Source: Minwuia sp048007105 | GTDB taxonomy: Bacteria; Pseudomonadota; Alphaproteobacteria; Minwuiales; Minwuiaceae | Reading direction: 5' to 3' | Assembly (NCBI RefSeq): GCF_048007105.1 | Contig: NZ_CP180352.1 | Coordinates: 3,348,001-3,412,000 of the forward strand | Length of the DNA stretch: 64,000 nt | In this document: positions 20,719-31,116 of the stretch, one piece after another | Layout: every line of letters begins with the position of its first letter | How positions within the stretch are numbered: position 1 is the stretch's first letter | The notes under the pieces: generated by a model | What the model saw: the letters and a program-made list of their open reading frames with translations, nothing else | The model's database searches: none | What the model was told of the DNA's origin: nothing | Program-made: the position numbers and the translations under genes

Positions 20719-21120
20719 ATGCGCCACCACCGCAAGAAGACCGACGGGCCGGGCACCCGCCAGCTGCGCGTCGGCGAACTGGTGCGTCACGCCATCGTCG
20801 AGATCCTGAGGCGCGAGGAGATTCAGGATCCCTCGGTCGCCGGGCGTTCGATCACAGTGACCGAGGTCAGTCTGTCGCCGGACCTGCGCAACGCGACCGT
20901 CTTCGTAGAACCGCTGGGCGGCCGTGACGTCGAAGAGGTGCTGGCCGGCCTCAACCGGTCATCGCGCTTCGTCGCCGGCCGTGTGGCTAAGTCGGTGAAG
21001 CTGAAATACGCCCCCACCCTCGCCTTCCGCCGCGACCACAGCTTCGATCACGCCCAGCACATCGACGGCATCCTGCGCTCCGGCGCCGTCAAGCCCGATC
21101 TGGACGATGGCGCGTCGTAG
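20719..21120 (+). CDS. rbfA: Ribosome-binding factor A
   Basis: A small KH-like protein of 133 residues that binds the 30S subunit late in maturation. The block TVTEVSLSPDLRNATVFV and the helix-kink region VAKSVKLKYAPTLAFRRD are diagnostic. ATG 20719 is preceded by GGGAG (20709-20713). ATG 20707 is also in frame, adds four residues, and has no such site. The end overlaps truB by 14 bases. Confidence 0.95.
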   Translation: MRHHRKKTDGPGTRQLRVGELVRHAIVEILRREEIQDPSVAGRSITVTEVSLSPDLRNATVFVEPLGGRDVEEVLAGLNRSSRFVAGRVAKSVKLKYAPTLAFRRDHSFDHAQHIDGILRSGAVKPDLDDGAS

Positions 21121-22012
21121 GAAGGGGCTGGACATCAACGGCTGGCTTGTCCTGGACAAGGCTGTCGGCCCGACCTCCACAGACATGGTCAACCGCGTCC
21201 GCTGGCTTCTGAAGGCAAAGAAGGCCGGACATGCGGGCACACTCGATCCGCTGGCCAGCGGGATCCTGCCGATCGCCTTCGGCGAGGCGACCAAGTGTAT
21301 CCACCTGTCCATGGACGCCGAGAAGACCTACGAGTTCACGGTGCGTTGGGGTGTCGAGACCACCACCGACGACGCCGAGGGCGCGCCGGTCGAGACGAGC
21401 GCCGAGCGGCCGGACGAGGCCGCCATCCGCGCCGCCATGCCCGGCTACACCGGCATTATCAGTCAGCGTCCGCCAGCCTTCTCGGCGATCAAGGTCGATG
21501 GTGAACGCGCCTACGACCTGGCCCGTGACGGAGAGCCACCGGAACTGGCGCCGCGCGAGGTCGAGATCTTCGATCTCGAACTGACCGGAATGCCCGATCC
21601 GGACCACGCCGCGTTCCGGATGGTCTGCGGCAAGGGCACCTATGTGCGCAGCCTGGCCCGCGACCTCGGCCGCGATCTCGGATGCTTCGGACACGTCAGT
21701 GCTCTCCGCCGCACTGCCGTCGGCGCCTTCAGGCTGGAAGGCGCGATTTCGCTGGCGGATTTCGAGAGCCTGTGCGATAAGCGCGCCGGCCATGAGGCCC
21801 TTTTGCCTGTCGAGACCGCGCTGGACGACATCCCGGCTCTGGCCCTGACGGGGGAACAGGCGAACCGCTTGCGTAACGGTCAGCCTGTGCGGGTCCTCAA
21901 CTTCACGTCTCCGGACGATCAGATCCTCTGCGTCATGCACGATCGAAAGCCCGTGGCGCTGGCGCGCTATCGGGCGGAAATGGTCGAACCGGTGCGTGTT
22001 TTCAATCTCTGA
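21107..22012 (+). CDS. truB: tRNA pseudouridine(55) synthase TruB
   Basis: A 301-residue enzyme making psi55 in the T-loop of tRNA. The catalytic Asp lies in GHAGTLDPLASGILP at about residue 45, and GWLVLDKAVGPTSTDMV is the TruB N-terminal motif. A C-terminal PUA-like tail is present. The gene overlaps rbfA and shares its transcript. Confidence 0.97.
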   Translation: MARRRKGLDINGWLVLDKAVGPTSTDMVNRVRWLLKAKKAGHAGTLDPLASGILPIAFGEATKCIHLSMDAEKTYEFTVRWGVETTTDDAEGAPVETSAERPDEAAIRAAMPGYTGIISQRPPAFSAIKVDGERAYDLARDGEPPELAPREVEIFDLELTGMPDPDHAAFRMVCGKGTYVRSLARDLGRDLGCFGHVSALRRTAVGAFRLEGAISLADFESLCDKRAGHEALLPVETALDDIPALALTGEQANRLRNGQPVRVLNFTSPDDQILCVMHDRKPVALARYRAEMVEPVRVFNL

Positions 22013-22030
22013 CCGGCCCGACGGCCGGTC
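22011..22030 (+). other. Stem-loop at the truB-rpsO junction
   Basis: GACCGGCC (22011-22018) and GGCCGGTC (22023-22030) pair perfectly around CGAC. It overlaps the truB stop and has no U-tract, so it is more likely a processing or stability element than a full terminator. Confidence 0.45.
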
Positions 22031-22056
22031 CGATACAAACGAGATGGAGTAACCCG

Positions 22057-22326
22057 ATGTCGATTACTGCGGAACGCAAGTCCGAACTGATCAAGGAATA
22101 CGCCAAGGGCGACGCCGACACCGGATCGCCCGAGGTTCAGGTCGCGATCCTGACCGAGCGGATCGTCAACCTGACCGAGCACTTCAAGACCCACAAGAAA
22201 GACAACCATTCCCGCCGCGGCCTGCTGAAGCTGGTCTCGAAGCGGCGGTCGTTGCTCGACTACGTCAAGTCGAAGGATGAGGCGCGCTACCGCGAGCTCA
22301 TCGGCCGTCTCGGCATCCGCCGCTGA
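22057..22326 (+). CDS. rpsO: 30S ribosomal protein S15
   Basis: An 89-residue ribosomal protein of the standard length. It shows the canonical DTGSPEVQVAILTERI, HKKDNHSRRGLL and the ending RYRELIGRLGIRR. ATG 22057 follows GATGGAG. The rpsO-pnp order is the classic one. Confidence 0.98.
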   Translation: MSITAERKSELIKEYAKGDADTGSPEVQVAILTERIVNLTEHFKTHKKDNHSRRGLLKLVSKRRSLLDYVKSKDEARYRELIGRLGIRR

Positions 22327-22453
22327 CGGCCACTGACGTCCGGCGCAGGGGCGTCGGGCGACAGGACCGGGATTTCGGGGCGCGGAACGCAAGGGCGATC
22401 CGCGCTGCCCGGTCCAGGACCAGCCCGGGACGGGCTGAAAGAAGGTAAGCTAG
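22327..22453 (+). other. Structured rpsO-pnp intergenic leader
   Basis: A 127-base spacer with two stem-loops: GCGCGGA (22380-22386) with TCCGCGC (22399-22405), and AGCCC (22422-22426) with GGGCT (22432-22436), close to the pnp start. In E. coli this interval carries the RNase III site used for pnp autoregulation. By analogy these hairpins may do the same; no direct evidence exists here. Confidence 0.45.
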
Positions 22454-24629
<2,176 letters not shown>

Positions 24630-24657
24630 TCTGCACCTGCAGGACTGAACTGGAGAG

Positions 24658-24684
24658 CCCCGGCGTTCACGCGCCGGGGTTTTT
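24658..24684 (+). terminator. Intrinsic terminator after pnp
   Basis: CCCCGGCG (24658-24665) and CGCCGGGG (24672-24679) form an 8-bp stem with a six-base loop followed by five T (24680-24684). It closes the plus-strand housekeeping block, immediately before the convergent lipoprotein gene. Confidence 0.9.
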
Positions 24685-24685
24685 C

Positions 24686-25099
24686 TTATGAGCCGGTGGG
24701 CGCCGGCGTGACGGGACCAGTGTCGGTCGCCTCGGTTTCAGCACCCTCTTCCTTCGCGGCCGTTTCCCTTTCGACCGGCGCGCTGGTCCTGACCGCCTCG
24801 ACGGCGGTGAAGCGCGGGCGCTTGTCGATCGGCTGCACGTTGGAGCGCGGAATGCCGGTCGTGCTGAAGGGCTGATCCGACAGGTAGCAGTCGACGACGC
24901 CCAGCGTGCGGTAGCAGCGTGTGTTGGCTTGCTGGCGGGCGAAGTAACAGGCGTTGGAGTTCGAACCGGCGGTCTCGCAGACATCGTCCGCGTAGAGCTG
25001 AGCCGTCTCGATATCGGGCTTGTCCGCTTCGAACAGCGTCATGGGATTGCATGCCGCCGCCAGGGCGCCGAATAGCACTGCTGTAGAGATCCTGATCAT
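24686..25099 (-). CDS. Small putative lipoprotein of unknown function
   Basis: A 137-residue exported protein. The N-terminus MIRISTAVLFGALAAAC is a short signal with a possible lipobox whose -3 residue is Ala, so lipidation is likely but not certain. The mature part has several cysteines (VCETAGSNSNACYFA, TRCYRTL, DCYLSDQP) that could form disulfides, then an acidic, low-complexity tail. I do not recognise a family. Confidence 0.6.
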   Translation of the reverse strand: MIRISTAVLFGALAAACNPMTLFEADKPDIETAQLYADDVCETAGSNSNACYFARQQANTRCYRTLGVVDCYLSDQPFSTTGIPRSNVQPIDKRPRFTAVEAVRTSAPVERETAAKEEGAETEATDTGPVTPAPTGS

Positions 25100-25141
25100 G
25101 CCGCAAGGATTACGAAAACTGCTGAAACTTCCGTTAAGCGG

Positions 25142-26542
25142 TCAGGCCGGCAGCGTGATCCTGAAGCAGGTGCCCTCCGGCCCGGTGCGTTCCAGTTCGA
25201 TGGTGCCGCCATGGGCGGTGATGAGGTCCCGCGCGATCGCCAGCCCGAGGCCGGTTCCACCGTCCCGCCCCTTGCCGGCGAAGGCGCGGAACAGGTTCTT
25301 CCTCGCGTGTTCCGGCAGTCCGCCGCCGGTATCGGAGACCCGGATCACGGCCATTGCGCCCTCCTCACGCGCCGAACAGCAGACCTCGCCCTCCGGACCC
25401 GCCGCCTGCACGGCGTTGCGGGCCAGGTTCATCAGCACCCGGTAGATCTGGTCACGGTCGGCGTAGAGCTGGAACTCCTCCTCGATGTTGTTCTGCCAGC
25501 GCGGCGACTGGTCGGGGTCCATGGTTACCGTGCCGCCGACCTCGTCGACCAGCTTCCTGAGCTGGAACCGGGTCGGTGATGGCGGCGGCTCGTCCGCACT
25601 GCCGTATTTCAGGGATCGGTCGCAAAGCGCGATGGCCCGGTCCAGCGATTGCAGCAGCCGCGGCGTCAGACGCCGGACCGCCGGATCCGCCGAATCCTGA
25701 AGCAGTTCGGAAACGACCTGCGAGGTGGCGAGGATGTTGCGCAGGTCGTGGCTGATCTTGGCAACCGCCGTGCCCAGCGCAGCCAGATGATTTTTCTGCA
25801 CCAGCGCCTGACGCAGGTTCCGCTCCATCTCCATCAATTCGTTGGAGGCGAGCGCGATCTCGTCGCCGCGGTCGGTCGGCAGCGGCGGCAGTTCCGCCGT
25901 CTCGGGGTTTTCCCGGAAGGCGATCATGTTGCGCGTCATCTGCCGCATCGGCCGCACGAACATCCAGCGGAGCGTGAAGAACAGCAGCGTTGCGCTGACG
26001 ATCGAGATGAACAGGCTCAGGGTGAAGATGTTCCAGCCATAGTCGAGCAGGGCCTGGCGCAGGGGCCGCTCCGACATGATGATCTCGACATGCGCATCGG
26101 CGGCGGTGGTCGCGTAACCGATGATGCGCAGCTTCCGGTCCCCGCCCCGGACCAGAGTCATCAGGGTGTCGCCGATCATCTCGAAGGCGCCGGCTGTCCG
26201 CAGGTCGAAGATCTGATCGATCTGCGGCGGCATGTCGTGGGCCAGAAGAAGCATGCGCCGTTGGGGCAGTTTCATGACCACGCTCTCGACGCCGACCGAC
26301 TGGAGCAGCAGCTTCCGCAGTTCCTCGGAGACCATGGCGTCGGGCGCAGCCAGAACCGACAGGGCGGCCAGGTTCGCTTCGTCCAGCTTCTGGGTCAGAT
26401 AACTCTCACGGTAGCGCGCGACAGACGGCACGAAGATCATCACCTCGGCCAGCATCACAAAGCCGATGGTCAGGATCAGCAGCCTCGACGAGAGGCTGCG
26501 CCGGATGGACGTGGCGCGTGCGGAATCGGCATTCCCTGACAT
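25142..26542 (-). CDS. Membrane sensor histidine kinase
   Basis: A 466-residue kinase. Two membrane helices (about 20-40 and 175-198) flank a periplasmic sensor of about 130 residues. A HAMP region follows, then the H-box KISHDLRNILATSQ (about 268), an N-box with NLARNAVQAA, and G-boxes DTGGGLP and GGTGLGLAIARDL. All catalytic parts are intact. No response regulator gene is adjacent, so the partner is unknown. It may share a transcript with the lipoprotein gene, 42 bases downstream. Confidence 0.9.
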   Translation of the reverse strand: MSGNADSARATSIRRSLSSRLLILTIGFVMLAEVMIFVPSVARYRESYLTQKLDEANLAALSVLAAPDAMVSEELRKLLLQSVGVESVVMKLPQRRMLLLAHDMPPQIDQIFDLRTAGAFEMIGDTLMTLVRGGDRKLRIIGYATTAADAHVEIIMSERPLRQALLDYGWNIFTLSLFISIVSATLLFFTLRWMFVRPMRQMTRNMIAFRENPETAELPPLPTDRGDEIALASNELMEMERNLRQALVQKNHLAALGTAVAKISHDLRNILATSQVVSELLQDSADPAVRRLTPRLLQSLDRAIALCDRSLKYGSADEPPPSPTRFQLRKLVDEVGGTVTMDPDQSPRWQNNIEEEFQLYADRDQIYRVLMNLARNAVQAAGPEGEVCCSAREEGAMAVIRVSDTGGGLPEHARKNLFRAFAGKGRDGGTGLGLAIARDLITAHGGTIELERTGPEGTCFRITLPA

Positions 26543-26644
26543 GCGCCAAGTCTAGGAGACCGGAAGGGCCAGGAGAACCGTCACGCGCAATCTCGGGATC
26601 CGGTCGTCACCGCGGCCAGAATATTTCATTGTCCGCCCATTTGC

Positions 26645-26674
26645 TTGACGCTCTTGCCTCCGCTTTGGCATTCT
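26645..26674 (+). promoter_or_regulatory. Candidate promoter upstream of ihfB
   Basis: TTGACG (26645-26650) and CATTCT (26669-26674) with an 18-base spacer lie about 38 bases before the ihfB start, in the gap between divergent genes. The -35 is good and the -10 poor. Confidence 0.35.
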
Positions 26675-26711
26675 CTGCCGTCAGGGTGAAGGACACTCAG
26701 GTGCCGCGCGA

Positions 26712-27023
26712 ATGATCAAATCGGAACTGATAACCCGGATTGCGAACAGGCACCGGGAACGGCACGGCGAAACCGAGCCGGACCGGCAGCTCAGCCACCG
26801 CGATTTCGAACGGGTCGTGGCGACCGTTTTCGACGAGATCACCGCCGCGCTTTCGAGAGGCGACCGGGTCGAGCTGCGTGGCTTCGGCGCGTTTTCGGTC
26901 AAGCGCCGCCCCGAACGCGTCGGCCGCAACCCCCGCACCGGCGACGCCGTGCACGTGCACGAGAAGTACGTGCCGTTCTTCAAGACCGGTAAGGAACTGC
27001 GCGAGCGGCTCAACACCGACTGA
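26712..27023 (+). CDS. ihfB: Integration host factor subunit beta
   Basis: A DNA-bending protein of the HU/IHF family. It starts MIKSELITRIANRH and carries GDRVELRGFGAFSVKRR, then the DNA-contacting arm region RVGRNPRTGD. At 103 residues it is longer than the usual 94 or so, because of a charged insert after helix 1 (HRERHGETEPDRQLS). It is followed by a LapA-like gene. In some alphaproteobacteria ihfB is near a lapA-domain gene, which supports the assignment. Confidence 0.9.
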   Translation: MIKSELITRIANRHRERHGETEPDRQLSHRDFERVVATVFDEITAALSRGDRVELRGFGAFSVKRRPERVGRNPRTGDAVHVHEKYVPFFKTGKELRERLNTD

Positions 27024-27049
27024 CCGTCACGGCCTTTCGGAGACTGCCG

Positions 27050-27397
27050 TTGAAACTGATCAAGCTCATCGTATTTCTCGCCGCCATCATCGTCGGCGTG
27101 TCCATCGGTATTTCCAACAAGGAGCCGGTGACCCTGGCGCTGGAACCGATCCCCTATGCGGTCGAGTTCCCGCTCTATCTCGTGATCTTCGCCTGCTTCC
27201 TGGCCGGCATGATCTTCGGCGGGATCGTGGTCTGGTTCCGCGACGGCCGTGTGCGCAAGCGCGCCCGGTCCGCCGAGAGCCGCGCCGGCGAACTGGCGCG
27301 TGAACTCGACGCCAACGAAAAGGCGCTCGACGAGGCCCTGCATCGCGATCCGGTGCGTTCCGGCCAGCCCGCACTCCGGGGCCCCGAAGCCGTCTGA
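27050..27397 (+). CDS. LapA-domain (DUF1049) membrane protein
   Basis: A 115-residue protein with two hydrophobic helices (about 4-22 and 44-64), the first followed by SNKEPVTLALEPIPYAVEFPLY, the DUF1049/LapA pattern. A basic, coiled cytoplasmic tail follows. The proposed role in LPS assembly control is known only for enterobacterial LapA. TTG 27050 is the only sensible start. The stop touches the next ATG. Confidence 0.78.
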   Translation: MKLIKLIVFLAAIIVGVSIGISNKEPVTLALEPIPYAVEFPLYLVIFACFLAGMIFGGIVVWFRDGRVRKRARSAESRAGELARELDANEKALDEALHRDPVRSGQPALRGPEAV

Positions 27398-28341
27398 TGC
27401 AGTTCATCAGCGCCGAGACCGTCGATCGTCTGCTGGACGAAACCGCCGTTGCCGACGCCCTGCACGAGATGTTCCGAGATGGATGCGAGCAGCCGCTGAG
27501 ACATCATCACACCGTTGGCGTGCCCGGGGAGGCCGACGCAACACTGTTGCTCATGCCGGCCTGGAAGACCGGCGCGGCCTTCGGGGTGAAGCTGGCCACT
27601 GTCTTTCCGGGCAACGGCCAGCGCGGTATGCCGGCCGTACAGGGGCAATACCTGCTGCTGGATCCGGCGACCGGCACCCCCACCGCACTGATCGACGGCG
27701 CGCGACTGACGGCCTGGCGCACGGCCGCCGCTTCCGGTCTCGCGGCGCGCTATCTCGCCCGCAGCGACGCACGCCACATGTTGATGGCCGGCGCCGGAAC
27801 GCTGGCGCCGATGCTGATCCGCGCTCACATGGCGGCGCGGCCTTCGATCGATCGCGTCCGCGTCTGGAACCGCAATCCGGCCAGCGCCGAGGCTCTGGCC
27901 CAGGGCCTCGCCGATGAGGGGCTGCCGGTCAGTGCGGCTACGGATCTCGAAGCCGAGGTCCGGCAGGCCGACATCGTCTCCTGCGCGACACTCTCGACGG
28001 AACCGCTGGTGCTCGGCGGCTGGCTGAAAGACGGCGCACACCTCGATCTGGTCGGCGCCTTCCGACCCGACATGCGCGAATGCGACGACGACGCCGTCCG
28101 GCGCGCCACGGTCTTCGTCGACACGCGCGACGGCGCCAGCAGCGAGGGCGGCGATATCGTACAGCCGCTGAAGGCCGGCGTGATCACGCCCGATGACATC
28201 GCAGCCGATCTTTACGAGCTTTGCCGCGACGCACATGCCGGCCGTTCGGACGACAGCGAGGTGACGTTGTTCAAGTCGGTGGGTGCGGCGCTGGAAGACC
28301 TCGCCGCGGCTCAGCTGACAGCGGACCGCTATTCAGGCTGA
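27397..28341 (+). CDS. Ornithine cyclodeaminase / mu-crystallin family NAD(P)-dependent enzyme
   Basis: A 314-residue protein of the OCD/alanine dehydrogenase/ketimine reductase family. The family features GVKLATVFPGN, DGARLTAWRTAAASGLAARYLA, a Rossmann region near GAGTLAPMLIRAH, and EVTLFKSVGAALEDLAAA are all present. Family members act as ornithine cyclodeaminase or as pyrroline/piperideine-2-carboxylate reductases; the sequence does not decide which. It shares a transcript with the LapA-like gene and its end overlaps the convergent gene by nine bases. Confidence 0.85.
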   Translation: MQFISAETVDRLLDETAVADALHEMFRDGCEQPLRHHHTVGVPGEADATLLLMPAWKTGAAFGVKLATVFPGNGQRGMPAVQGQYLLLDPATGTPTALIDGARLTAWRTAAASGLAARYLARSDARHMLMAGAGTLAPMLIRAHMAARPSIDRVRVWNRNPASAEALAQGLADEGLPVSAATDLEAEVRQADIVSCATLSTEPLVLGGWLKDGAHLDLVGAFRPDMRECDDDAVRRATVFVDTRDGASSEGGDIVQPLKAGVITPDDIAADLYELCRDAHAGRSDDSEVTLFKSVGAALEDLAAAQLTADRYSG

Positions 28342-30054
28342 CGCCGTGACGTCGGCGTCCGGCTTCGGCGGTGGCGCACCGAGGGTGTCCTGAATGTCCA
28401 CGCCGGCCTGCTTCAGCAGCTTGCTGAGCGCTTCGAGCCTGGACATCTTCTCTTCGCGTGACAGGCCCGCCCTCAGGAAGCCGGCGGTGAACTCCGGGCT
28501 GCTCAGGCAGCGCTTCACCGCATTTCGGGCCGCCGTCTCGGTGTTGCCCATGGTGAAGTAGCCGTCGACGATCATCTTCAGCAGGGCGAAACAGCGGTCG
28601 ACGATACCGTCCTTGCTTGAAGAAATGCGTTCGATCAGTTTCGAGTTCCGGACCACGCGATAGGCGAGTTCGTCGAGCTTCAGGGCCAGCTTGCTGCGGT
28701 GCATGTCCAGCAGGCTGCTCTGCAGGACCATGTCCTGCATCGCCCGCAGCCGGCGCAGCTTGGCCGTCACCGTACCGCCCTCCAGCGTCAGATACATCTC
28801 GCCCTGGGGCGAGGCGATGATGGGCACGAGGAAATCGCCGATCTTCCGCTTGTTGGCGTTGCCGAAGACGTTGGCTTCCAGCGACAGCAGGCGCTTCAAC
28901 TTGGCGTCGGGCTCCGTGGCGTCCTTCAGCAGTTCGGCCACCGCTTCCGGATGCAGCCAGCGGCCACAACGTCGGCCGATCGCCTCCACCATGGACAGGC
29001 TGCCGATCCACTCGTCCTTCTCGGACTTCAGGTTCTCGGCGACTTCGGACAGCGCCTTCGCCTCGTCCAGAATGCCGCCTTCGATCAGCAGCCGCTTGCC
29101 CTTCAGCGCCTCGATGACGAAACGGGTGAGCGCCTGGTGGGTCGCCGGCATCTTTCCCGCCGCGATGAGGCGGTTCACCATCCGCGCCTCGGTCGGGTAG
29201 TTGTCGTCGGCCGGATCCGCCCGCCCGATGGCAAGCTTGGCGGCCGCGATCATTTCGTCCTTCAGCGTCTTGCGGTCGCCGATGAGGACGGACAACACCT
29301 TCCCGATCGAAAGAAGCTCGGCGACGAAGTTGTCCGCGACCTCGTGAACCCAGTCCGGATGATCCGCGCGGATCAGGCCCAGCACCAGAACCATCTTGTC
29401 GTTGAAGCCCTTCGCTCCGCCCAGATAGCGTGTCAGCGCCCCGTGCAGCAGGTAGGAACGGCTCTCCCGCGATTCGACCTGCTCGATGACCTCATCCAGC
29501 CGGTCGCCGACGATGGACGGGAAGCTCGGCATGTCCTTCTCGAGAACCCGCGCGCCCTTCTCGATCAGCTCGTAGATCTGCTTGATCCGTTCCTGGACAC
29601 CCTGCCCGGTCTCGCGGATCTGTACGATCGCCGTCTGCTGCACCGCGCGCTGTATGGAGGTTCCATTGTCCTGCAGCCGCTGGATGTGTTCATGGCTGTG
29701 GATCAGTTCGGTGGCGGTGATGCCCCATTCCATCAGTTCCTTGCGGAGGAGACGGTTGATGGAGCGTCGGCCTTCATAGGAATAGAAGTCGTCGACCTTC
29801 CAGCAGACGTCGGCAACCTCGTCGGGATCGATTTTGGACGGCTTGGCCTGAGCGCCAGCGTAGAAGATCTGCCCGGAGCGGTAGGTGTTCGAGTCCTTGT
29901 CGAAGCGCTCCCGCATCACCTTGACGGCGCGGTAGGAGGTGCGGGCTTCCTGCGCCTTCTTCATCGCCTCGTGCTGCTCGTCCACGACAGCAATGATCGT
30001 CCAGGCGGTGCCGCGCTGTCCCAGAACCTCGTAATGGATCGAATTCGATTTCAT
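28333..30054 (-). CDS. Large conserved-looking protein of unknown function
   Basis: A soluble protein of 573 residues, charged and mostly helical, with no signal peptide or membrane helix. The first 60 residues (SIHYEVLGQRGTAWTIIAVVDEQHEAMKKA) look like a small alpha/beta domain. The rest is helix-rich with repeated Leu patterns and several Arg/Lys clusters. ATG 30054 follows GGGAG and is preferred over ATG 30066. Codon use matches the neighbours, so this looks like a real, resident gene. I do not recognise a family. Confidence 0.7.
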   Translation of the reverse strand: MKSNSIHYEVLGQRGTAWTIIAVVDEQHEAMKKAQEARTSYRAVKVMRERFDKDSNTYRSGQIFYAGAQAKPSKIDPDEVADVCWKVDDFYSYEGRRSINRLLRKELMEWGITATELIHSHEHIQRLQDNGTSIQRAVQQTAIVQIRETGQGVQERIKQIYELIEKGARVLEKDMPSFPSIVGDRLDEVIEQVESRESRSYLLHGALTRYLGGAKGFNDKMVLVLGLIRADHPDWVHEVADNFVAELLSIGKVLSVLIGDRKTLKDEMIAAAKLAIGRADPADDNYPTEARMVNRLIAAGKMPATHQALTRFVIEALKGKRLLIEGGILDEAKALSEVAENLKSEKDEWIGSLSMVEAIGRRCGRWLHPEAVAELLKDATEPDAKLKRLLSLEANVFGNANKRKIGDFLVPIIASPQGEMYLTLEGGTVTAKLRRLRAMQDMVLQSSLLDMHRSKLALKLDELAYRVVRNSKLIERISSSKDGIVDRCFALLKMIVDGYFTMGNTETAARNAVKRCLSSPEFTAGFLRAGLSREEKMSRLEALSKLLKQAGVDIQDTLGAPPPKPDADVTASA

Positions 30055-30132
30055 GGCCGCTCCCATGACAGGGAGCCTAGGTCCAGTCCGGTTAAGAATT
30101 GCTTATTGGCACCGGCGCCGCGACGGCTGTCC

Positions 30133-30783
30133 CTACAACCGCAGCGTATCCTGCGCCAGCAACGTCTCAACCGCGACCGAAAGGCTTTCTGTCAGGCGCG
30201 GATCGTCGATCAGAAGCGGCCCGGGCCGGTTGAGCACCGCATTGGTGCAGGTGCCGATCACCATCTGCATGGCGAAGAGAAAGCGATCGCGACTGCCGTC
30301 ATTTTCCCGAGAGGGCCGGGCGCGCCGCAGCACTTCCCAGGTCCGCGAAATCGCTGCCCGCGCCGTCTTTTGCAGCGGCGTGACGCCGATTGGTTCGGCC
30401 AGCTGACGGGACGTCAGCGCACGCATGAAGTTCTGGTTGTCACGCATGAAGTTGACGATCAGCTCCACCAGCGTGCGGATGGCTCTGCCCTCGCCATCTT
30501 CCAGCATGTTCGCCGTCAGCCTTGTCTCGATCAGCTGCTGGAGGCTGTCGAGCTGCTCCTGCAGCATGGCGTCGAGCAGACCTTCCTTGTTGCGGAATCT
30601 TTGGTAAACGGCGCCGACAGAACTTCCGGCTTCGGCGGCGATGTCCTCCATCTTGAGGCTGTCATAGCCACGCGCCTCCAGCAGCCGGTGCGCCGCATCC
30701 AGAATCGCCCGCTGGCGTTTCTGGCTGCGCAGCTGCTTCGCGGGCAGGACGCCTTCCGCCACTGTGCCACCCGGGTCGCCCAT
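30133..30783 (-). CDS. TetR/AcrR family transcriptional regulator
   Basis: A 216-residue regulator. The N-terminal HTH is clear (RAILDAAHRLLEARGYDSL, MEDIAAEAGSSVGAVYQRF, NKEGLLDAML). The C-terminal ligand domain is unclassified. It is upstream of the unknown gene at 28333-30054 with a 78-base gap, so the two may be an operon. No obvious operator was found in its own upstream region. Confidence 0.88.
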   Translation of the reverse strand: MGDPGGTVAEGVLPAKQLRSQKRQRAILDAAHRLLEARGYDSLKMEDIAAEAGSSVGAVYQRFRNKEGLLDAMLQEQLDSLQQLIETRLTANMLEDGEGRAIRTLVELIVNFMRDNQNFMRALTSRQLAEPIGVTPLQKTARAAISRTWEVLRRARPSRENDGSRDRFLFAMQMVIGTCTNAVLNRPGPLLIDDPRLTESLSVAVETLLAQDTLRL

Positions 30784-30864
30784 CTGCCCTCTGCTAACGC
30801 CACAATAACCAGGGTGCCGTCATATAGGGGAGCCGGGGCAGCGGCAAGCCGTCCCGATTTCGGA

Positions 30865-30893
30865 TTGACGTTGAGAGAGCGCCCCTCTAGCTT
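30865..30893 (+). promoter_or_regulatory. Candidate promoter of the leu leader
   Basis: TTGACG (30865-30870), a 17-base spacer and TAGCTT (30888-30893). Transcription would begin at about 30899-30902, at or just before the leader-peptide ATG at 30902, giving a leaderless or nearly leaderless message. Confidence 0.5.
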
Positions 30894-30901
30894 CGCCCAC
30901 G

Positions 30902-30964
30902 ATGCAGACCGCGACCGCGCATAAGCTTCTAGGCCTCGTCCTAGCCGACCCGGCTCTCAGGTAG
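30902..30964 (+). CDS. Putative leu leader peptide (20 residues, 5 leucines)
   Basis: ATG 30902 to TAG 30962-30964 encodes MQTATAHKLLGLVLADPALR. Five of 20 residues are Leu, four of them within six codons (9, 10, 12 and 14), using CTT, CTA and CTC instead of the CTG that dominates this genome. It lies 150-215 bases before leuA and is overlapped by RNA hairpin segments. This is how leucine-responsive attenuators are built. The S. meliloti trp leader is likewise leaderless. Function is inferred, not shown. Confidence 0.62.
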   Translation: MQTATAHKLLGLVLADPALR

Positions 30965-31007
30965 AGTCGGGTAAAGCCCCCACTGCGTCGAGGCCGGTAC
31001 GCCGGCC
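30932..31007 (+). promoter_or_regulatory. Putative leuA attenuator structures
   Basis: Three pairings are visible. ACCCGGCTC (30948-30956) pairs with GAGTCGGGT (30964-30972), one G-T, and spans the leader stop. GGCCGG (30992-30997) pairs with CCGGCC (31002-31007) around TACG, followed by an imperfect T-containing tail. GGCCTCG in the Leu codons (30932-30938) is exactly complementary to CGAGGCC (30989-30995), which overlaps the last hairpin's 5' arm. The pairings are mutually exclusive. The last hairpin lacks a strong U-run, so it is a weak terminator at best. Confidence 0.5.
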
Positions 31008-31116
31008 GCCATATCTTTCCAACATCCCGAAACGCTTGCAGAGCGCCTGCGAATTCCGCAAACACAGGCCCGGCAGCCTCGACGCCCCGATGAAGAATTC
31101 CGCGTCTCCGGAGACG

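Noticed and set aside
18001..20790. A 929-codon open frame on the minus strand across infB
   Set aside because: It is antisense to a fully conserved infB. Its composition (His/Gly/Asp/Val-rich, no domains) is typical of mirror frames in GC-rich DNA.
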